Assembly: GCF_030410045.1 (NCBI RefSeq)
Contig: NZ_JAUFRA010000002.1
Location: forward strand, 124,001 to 188,000
Reading direction: 5' to 3'
Source of the DNA: Marivivens donghaensis
Lineage (GTDB): Bacteria; Pseudomonadota; Alphaproteobacteria; Rhodobacterales; Rhodobacteraceae
Length of the DNA: 64,000 bases
Shown here piece after piece: positions 60,707-64,000 of the stretch; the first letter of the stretch is position 1; each line of letters opens with the position of its first letter. The notes under the pieces were generated by a model that was not told where the DNA came from, searched no databases, and saw only the letters and a program-made list of their open reading frames with translations. Position numbers and translations under genes: made by a program.

Positions 60707-61611
60707 AGCGCGTCACCGATTGAGAACAGTTCGGAGGGTTCAATGAGCAGGTCGAACGCGAGCTTCAGGCATACCAGCAACACCAGACCTGCCAACAGAA
60801 TACGAAGCTGTTCGGCTTTCAGTTTCATCCCGATACGGGTGCCGAATTGAGCGCCAATTACACCGCCGATCAAGAGTAGCAGCGCGAGGACAATATCGAC
60901 GGTCTGGTTGGTAATCGCGTGCATCATTGTCGTGAAAGCAGCGACGAAAATGATCTGAAAGAGCGAGGTGCCGATCACCACTTTGGTTGGCATGCCCAGC
61001 ACGTAAATCATGGCAGGCACCATGATGAAACCCCCACCAACGCCCATGATCGCGGCCAGAACGCCAACCGACATGCCCACCAACAGCGGTGGAATGACCG
61101 AGATATACAGGCCAGAGACGCGGAATTTGACCTTGAATGGTAGGTTGTGAACCCAGTTGTGGCGTTTGCGTTTTGCGGGTTGTGCGTTCTTGCTGCGGCG
61201 GAGCGCACGTAGGCTCTCAACCATCATCAAGCCGCCCACGACACCAAGAAAGACGACGTAGCAAAGGTTCACGAGCAGATCGACCTGACCAAGTTCTTTC
61301 AACAGGTTGAAGACTTGGACGCCAATTGCGGATCCGATGAGGCCGCCGATCAAGAGGACCGTGCCCATCCACCAATCGACACCTTTGCGTTTGATATGCG
61401 CCATAAGCGCGGACACAGAAGAGGCTACGATTTGGTTGGCAGATGTCGCTACCGCAACAGCCGGCGGAATGCCGACAAAGAACAAGAGCGGGGTAATAAG
61501 AAAGCCACCCCCAACACCGAACATACCCGAGAGGACCCCGACAAGGCCCCCGATCCCCAAGAGGAGATAAATGTTCACCGAAATTTCGGCAATTGGCAGG
61601 TAGATCTGCAT
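60703..61611 (-). CDS. TauE/SafE family sulfite (anion) exporter
   Basis: A 302-residue permease with about eight to nine helices in two repeated halves: GGLVGVLSGMFGVGGGFLITPLL and VGVLAAIMGVGGGFIMVPAM. The family exports sulfite, sulfoacetate or similar anions. It is coupled by a 4-base overlap to the TIGR02186 gene, which may be an accessory periplasmic subunit. Substrate is not determined by sequence. Confidence 0.93.
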   Translation of the reverse strand: MQIYLPIAEISVNIYLLLGIGGLVGVLSGMFGVGGGFLITPLLFFVGIPPAVAVATSANQIVASSVSALMAHIKRKGVDWWMGTVLLIGGLIGSAIGVQVFNLLKELGQVDLLVNLCYVVFLGVVGGLMMVESLRALRRSKNAQPAKRKRHNWVHNLPFKVKFRVSGLYISVIPPLLVGMSVGVLAAIMGVGGGFIMVPAMIYVLGMPTKVVIGTSLFQIIFVAAFTTMMHAITNQTVDIVLALLLLIGGVIGAQFGTRIGMKLKAEQLRILLAGLVLLVCLKLAFDLLIEPSELFSIGDAL

Positions 61612-61705
61612 GGCTCGTCCAGCGTTGCGCTATGCCTCACATCACCCTGATCAGCTGTTAGAGTCAAACAGTTGGGCGGCATGTCGGGGTGAAAAAACGG
61701 TAAGA

Positions 61706-61768
61706 TGGGGCGCTGCCCCCTCTGGCCTACGGCCATTCACCCCCGGGATATTTGAGGCACAAAGGCAG
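61706..61768 (-). repeat. Dispersed intergenic element, copy 2 (GGATATTTGAGGCACAAAGG core)
   Basis: The core at 61746-61768 matches copy 1 (33148-33170) in 22 of 23 bases. It is flanked by GGGGC-GCT-GCCCC and GGCC-TAC-GGCC hairpins. It lies immediately 3' of rnhA on the minus strand, the same orientation relative to genes as copy 1. Confidence 0.6.
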
Positions 61769-61771
61769 AGT

Positions 61772-62224
61772 TCAGGATTTAAATGGTGCCATGCCGCGAC
61801 GAGCGAGTTCGTCAGCGCGTTCATTTTCTGGGTGGCCTGCGTGGCCTTTGACCCATTCCCATGTGACTTTGTGGCGGCGGGCGGCTTCGTCTAAACGCTT
61901 CCATAGGTCTTCGTTTTTAACAGGTTTATTGGTGGAGGTTCGCCACCCCTTTTTCTTCCAACCCCACATCCATTCCGTGATCCCGCCTTTCACGTAAGCA
62001 CTATCGGTCACGACAGTTAGGGATGACGGACGCTCAAGGGCTTCGAGCGCGTTGATGGCGGCCAAGAGCTCCATCCGATTGTTGGTTGTGTCGGCTTCAC
62101 CGCCAAAGAGTTCGCGCTCTTTGATGACGGCCCCATCCGATTTCGCCTGAAGGAGAGCGCCCCATCCGCCAGGACCGGGATTTCCAGAGCAAGCTCCGTC
62201 TGTGTAGGCAAAGAGATCAGGCAT
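61772..62224 (-). CDS. rnhA: Ribonuclease HI
   Basis: A 150-residue RNase H1 removing RNA from RNA-DNA hybrids. Its active-site carboxylates lie in FAYTDGACSGNPGPGGWGA (Asp9), NNRMELLAAINALEAL (Glu), TVVTDSAYV (Asp) and the C-terminal HPENERADELAR region. The start at 62224 overlaps the DUF3429 gene stop (TAATG), so translation is coupled. A dispersed element follows the stop. Confidence 0.95.
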   Translation of the reverse strand: MPDLFAYTDGACSGNPGPGGWGALLQAKSDGAVIKERELFGGEADTTNNRMELLAAINALEALERPSSLTVVTDSAYVKGGITEWMWGWKKKGWRTSTNKPVKNEDLWKRLDEAARRHKVTWEWVKGHAGHPENERADELARRGMAPFKS

Positions 62225-62652
62225 TAGATTAGGAGGCTCGCAAGGCAGACAATGACGATGGTGGAGAGGAGCAAGCGAAGGCGCATCCACCACGTCGGGG
62301 TCAGGTCCCATTTCGAGAACTGAAAATCAAGCAGTAGAAGCCCGATAAAGCCCGTTATTTGATAGGTTGCCGCAGAAAACAGCGTGTCACCGCGCATGAA
62401 GAATGCCCAAAGTGCGGGGAGCACCGAGAGGGCAAAGCCCGCAGCGGCGCGTGCGCCTGTGGTCTTTGTAGCAAAGCCCCACAGCACACCAGACATGAAC
62501 GAGAGGATGACCGACCCGTAGGCCAGAGTGAACATCGGTCCACCCATGCCCCAACCCGATGGCAGCCAACCGAGCGACGTTAGCGCGCCAAAGATAAAGG
62601 GGATCAGGCCCGCGAGGCCGAGAGCAAGAGGCGCGAATGGGATGCGGTTCAT
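62224..62652 (-). CDS. DUF3429 domain membrane protein
   Basis: A 142-residue DUF3429 protein with four to five helices. It is recognised by PFAPLALGLAGLIPFIFGAL, the GSVILSFMSGVLWGFA block and the FQFSKWDLTPTWWMRLR end. It overlaps ispH by 4 bases and rnhA by one base, forming ispH-DUF3429-rnhA. The function is unknown. Confidence 0.9.
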   Translation of the reverse strand: MNRIPFAPLALGLAGLIPFIFGALTSLGWLPSGWGMGGPMFTLAYGSVILSFMSGVLWGFATKTTGARAAAGFALSVLPALWAFFMRGDTLFSAATYQITGFIGLLLLDFQFSKWDLTPTWWMRLRLLLSTIVIVCLASLLI

Positions 62653-63599
62653 GCTGGGACCCTTAGGATACGTGGAACCTTGAACTCGATGTTTTCTTCT
62701 GCGGTGATAACCTGTTCGACCGTCACGTCGTAATGGTCGCTAAAGGCATCGACGACTTCGTTGATCAATACTTCGGGCGCAGAGGCGCCAGCGGTGATGC
62801 CGATGGTGCGAATGCCGTCGAGCGCACGCCAATCAATGTCAGACGCGCGTTGGACGAGTTGGGCATAAGAACACCCATTCTTTGCTGCGACTTCGACCAA
62901 TCGTTTCGAGTTCGATGAATTCGGTGCCCCAACAACAAGGAGAGCATCGCATTTCGGGGCGATGGCTTTGACCGCTTCTTGGCGGTTGGTTGTTGCGTAG
63001 CAAATGTCTTCTTTGTGGGGGCCGACGATCGCTGGAAAACGGGAATGCAGCGCGGCGACGATGTCTTTGGTGTCGTCAACGGACAGCGTGGTTTGCGTCA
63101 CGTAGGCCAGTTTGGCTGGATCGCGCACCTCAACCGTTGCGACATCATCCACGGTTTCGACCAAGAGGACTTCGCCCTCGGGCAATTGTCCCATGGTGCC
63201 GATAGTTTCGGGGTGGCCTGCATGGCCGATCATAATCATCTGCAGGCCATCATCCGCATGGCGGGCGGCCTCAATGTGAACCTTGGACACCAGAGGGCAG
63301 GTGGCATCGACATAGACCATGTTTCGACGTTCCGCGTCGGCGGGCACGGATTTGGGGACGCCGTGGGCCGAAAAAATTACGGGTCTATCTGTCGGGCAAT
63401 CGTCTAGTTCTTCGACAAAGACCGCGCCTTGATCGCGTAGGCTGTCGACCACGAATTTATTATGGACGATCTCGTGGCGCACATAGACAGGCGCCCCCCA
63501 TTTTTCGATCGCCATTTCCACGATCTTAATGGCGCGATCTACACCAGCGCAAAATCCGCGGGGTGCAGCGAGATACAGTGTCAAAGGCGATTTGGTCAT
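62649..63599 (-). CDS. ispH: 4-hydroxy-3-methylbut-2-enyl diphosphate reductase
   Basis: A 316-residue IspH/LytB, the [4Fe-4S] enzyme of the last MEP-pathway step making IPP and DMAPP. The three cluster Cys lie in PRGFCAGVDRA, VDATCPLVSKV and DICYATTNRQ. The start at 63599 (MTKSPLTLYLAAPRGF) is chosen over 63647 by homology. It heads the ispH-DUF3429-rnhA operon. Confidence 0.95.
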   Translation of the reverse strand: MTKSPLTLYLAAPRGFCAGVDRAIKIVEMAIEKWGAPVYVRHEIVHNKFVVDSLRDQGAVFVEELDDCPTDRPVIFSAHGVPKSVPADAERRNMVYVDATCPLVSKVHIEAARHADDGLQMIMIGHAGHPETIGTMGQLPEGEVLLVETVDDVATVEVRDPAKLAYVTQTTLSVDDTKDIVAALHSRFPAIVGPHKEDICYATTNRQEAVKAIAPKCDALLVVGAPNSSNSKRLVEVAAKNGCSYAQLVQRASDIDWRALDGIRTIGITAGASAPEVLINEVVDAFSDHYDVTVEQVITAEENIEFKVPRILRVPA

Positions 63600-63692
63600 A
63601 GTCAGAGAGGTAGTCGCACGGTGGGGCCCTGTCCAGCGGCGCGGCATAAGTGAATGATGAAAAAGAAAGGGCGGGGAAATCCCCGCCCAATT

Positions 63693-64000
63693 TTATTCAA
63701 CGTCTGCCGATGCGGGTTGGTCATCGCGCGGTTCACGCGGAGGGCGACCAATCACGTCTCTCAACTCATCGAGTTCGATAAAGTTGTCGGCCTGGCGGCG
63801 CAGTTCGTCCGAGATCATCGGCGGCTGGCTACGAATCGTCGATACAACAGAGACCCGCACGCCCTTGCGCTGGATGGCCTCAACCAACGGACGGAAATCG
63901 CCATCGCCCGAGAAGAGGACGATGTGATCGACGTGAGGGGCCAGTTCCATAGCATCGACAGTGAGTTCGATGTCCATGTTCCCTTTAACCTTACGGCGTC
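63693..64000 (-). CDS. NYN domain (LabA/DUF88) protein, cut by the right window edge
   Basis: The visible 102 C-terminal codons contain the NYN/LabA core: KGNMDIELTVDAMELAPHVD and LFSGDGDFRPLVEAIQ with the conserved acidic residues of this PIN-like nuclease fold. The N terminus lies beyond 64000. NYN proteins are thought to be RNases. It lies about 90 bases from ispH on the same strand. Confidence 0.85.
   Translation of the reverse strand, partial: RRKVKGNMDIELTVDAMELAPHVDHIVLFSGDGDFRPLVEAIQRKGVRVSVVSTIRSQPPMISDELRRQADNFIELDELRDVIGRPPREPRDDQPASADVE

Overview
The window is chromosomal DNA from an alphaproteobacterium, most likely a marine Rhodobacteraceae (Roseobacter group). The evidence is an aerobic-type cobalamin locus with CobN, CobW and CbtAB, an ethylmalonyl-CoA pathway pair (ecm and ccr), a LuxR/LuxI acyl-homoserine-lactone pair, TIGR02186 beside a TauE/SafE exporter, ihfB-lapA-trpF-trpB downstream of rpsA, a DUF6732-like gene beside cbiX, and GANTC sites before smc. 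Genes are tightly packed, with many 1 to 4 base stop/start overlaps. I see no insertion sequence, prophage, integrase, CRISPR array or rRNA. The only RNA gene recognised is tRNA-Ser(GCU).

Layout. 1-1.2 kb: an FMN-dependent L-lactate dehydrogenase-like gene. 1.3-10.5 kb: the first cobalamin block, on the minus strand: cbtB-cbtA behind a cobalamin riboswitch, then cobW, a GNAT acetyltransferase, cobN, a polytopic membrane protein of unknown function, and cobO. Two or three small plus-strand genes are set into it. 10.6-16.2 kb: smc, a glycosyltransferase and a lytic transglycosylase. 16.2-18.4 kb: the second cobalamin block (cobD, cobC, a DUF1636 gene). 19.8-26.5 kb: the third block on the plus strand (DUF6732-like gene, cbiX, cobH, cobL, cobI, a cbiG-cobJ fusion, cobM).

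26.6-34 kb: a MalY-type PLP enzyme, two deformylase genes with fmt, a TRIC channel, tRNA-Ser, a DUF4130-like protein, ychF and a ZIP transporter. 34-41 kb: rplY, psd-pssA, a DbpA-type RNA helicase, pth and DUF2332/DUF2237 genes. 40.8-42.3 kb: a small operon of two secreted acidic PepSY-like proteins and a membrane-anchored LuxR-type regulator. 42.4-51.6 kb: trpB, trpF, lapA, ihfB, rpsA, a nitroreductase/HxlR pair, cmk, aroA, deoD and an H-NS-like protein. 51.7-56.6 kb: ecm, an acyltransferase and ccr. 56.7-60 kb: the quorum-sensing pair and a RecD-like helicase. 60-64 kb: TIGR02186, TauE/SafE, rnhA, DUF3429, ispH and a NYN-domain gene cut by the right edge.

How it fits together. Cobalt uptake (CbtAB), metal handling (CobW, CbiX and the DUF6732-like protein, all His-rich), corrin-ring methylation and contraction, cobalt insertion (CobN), adenosylation (CobO) and aminopropanol arm attachment (CobC, CobD) are spread over three blocks within 26 kb. 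The B12-dependent consumer ethylmalonyl-CoA mutase lies in the same window. The least explained items are the PepSY/membrane-LuxR operon, a catalytically dead second deformylase, the coexistence of CbiX and a CbiG domain with CobN, and several very small membrane proteins.
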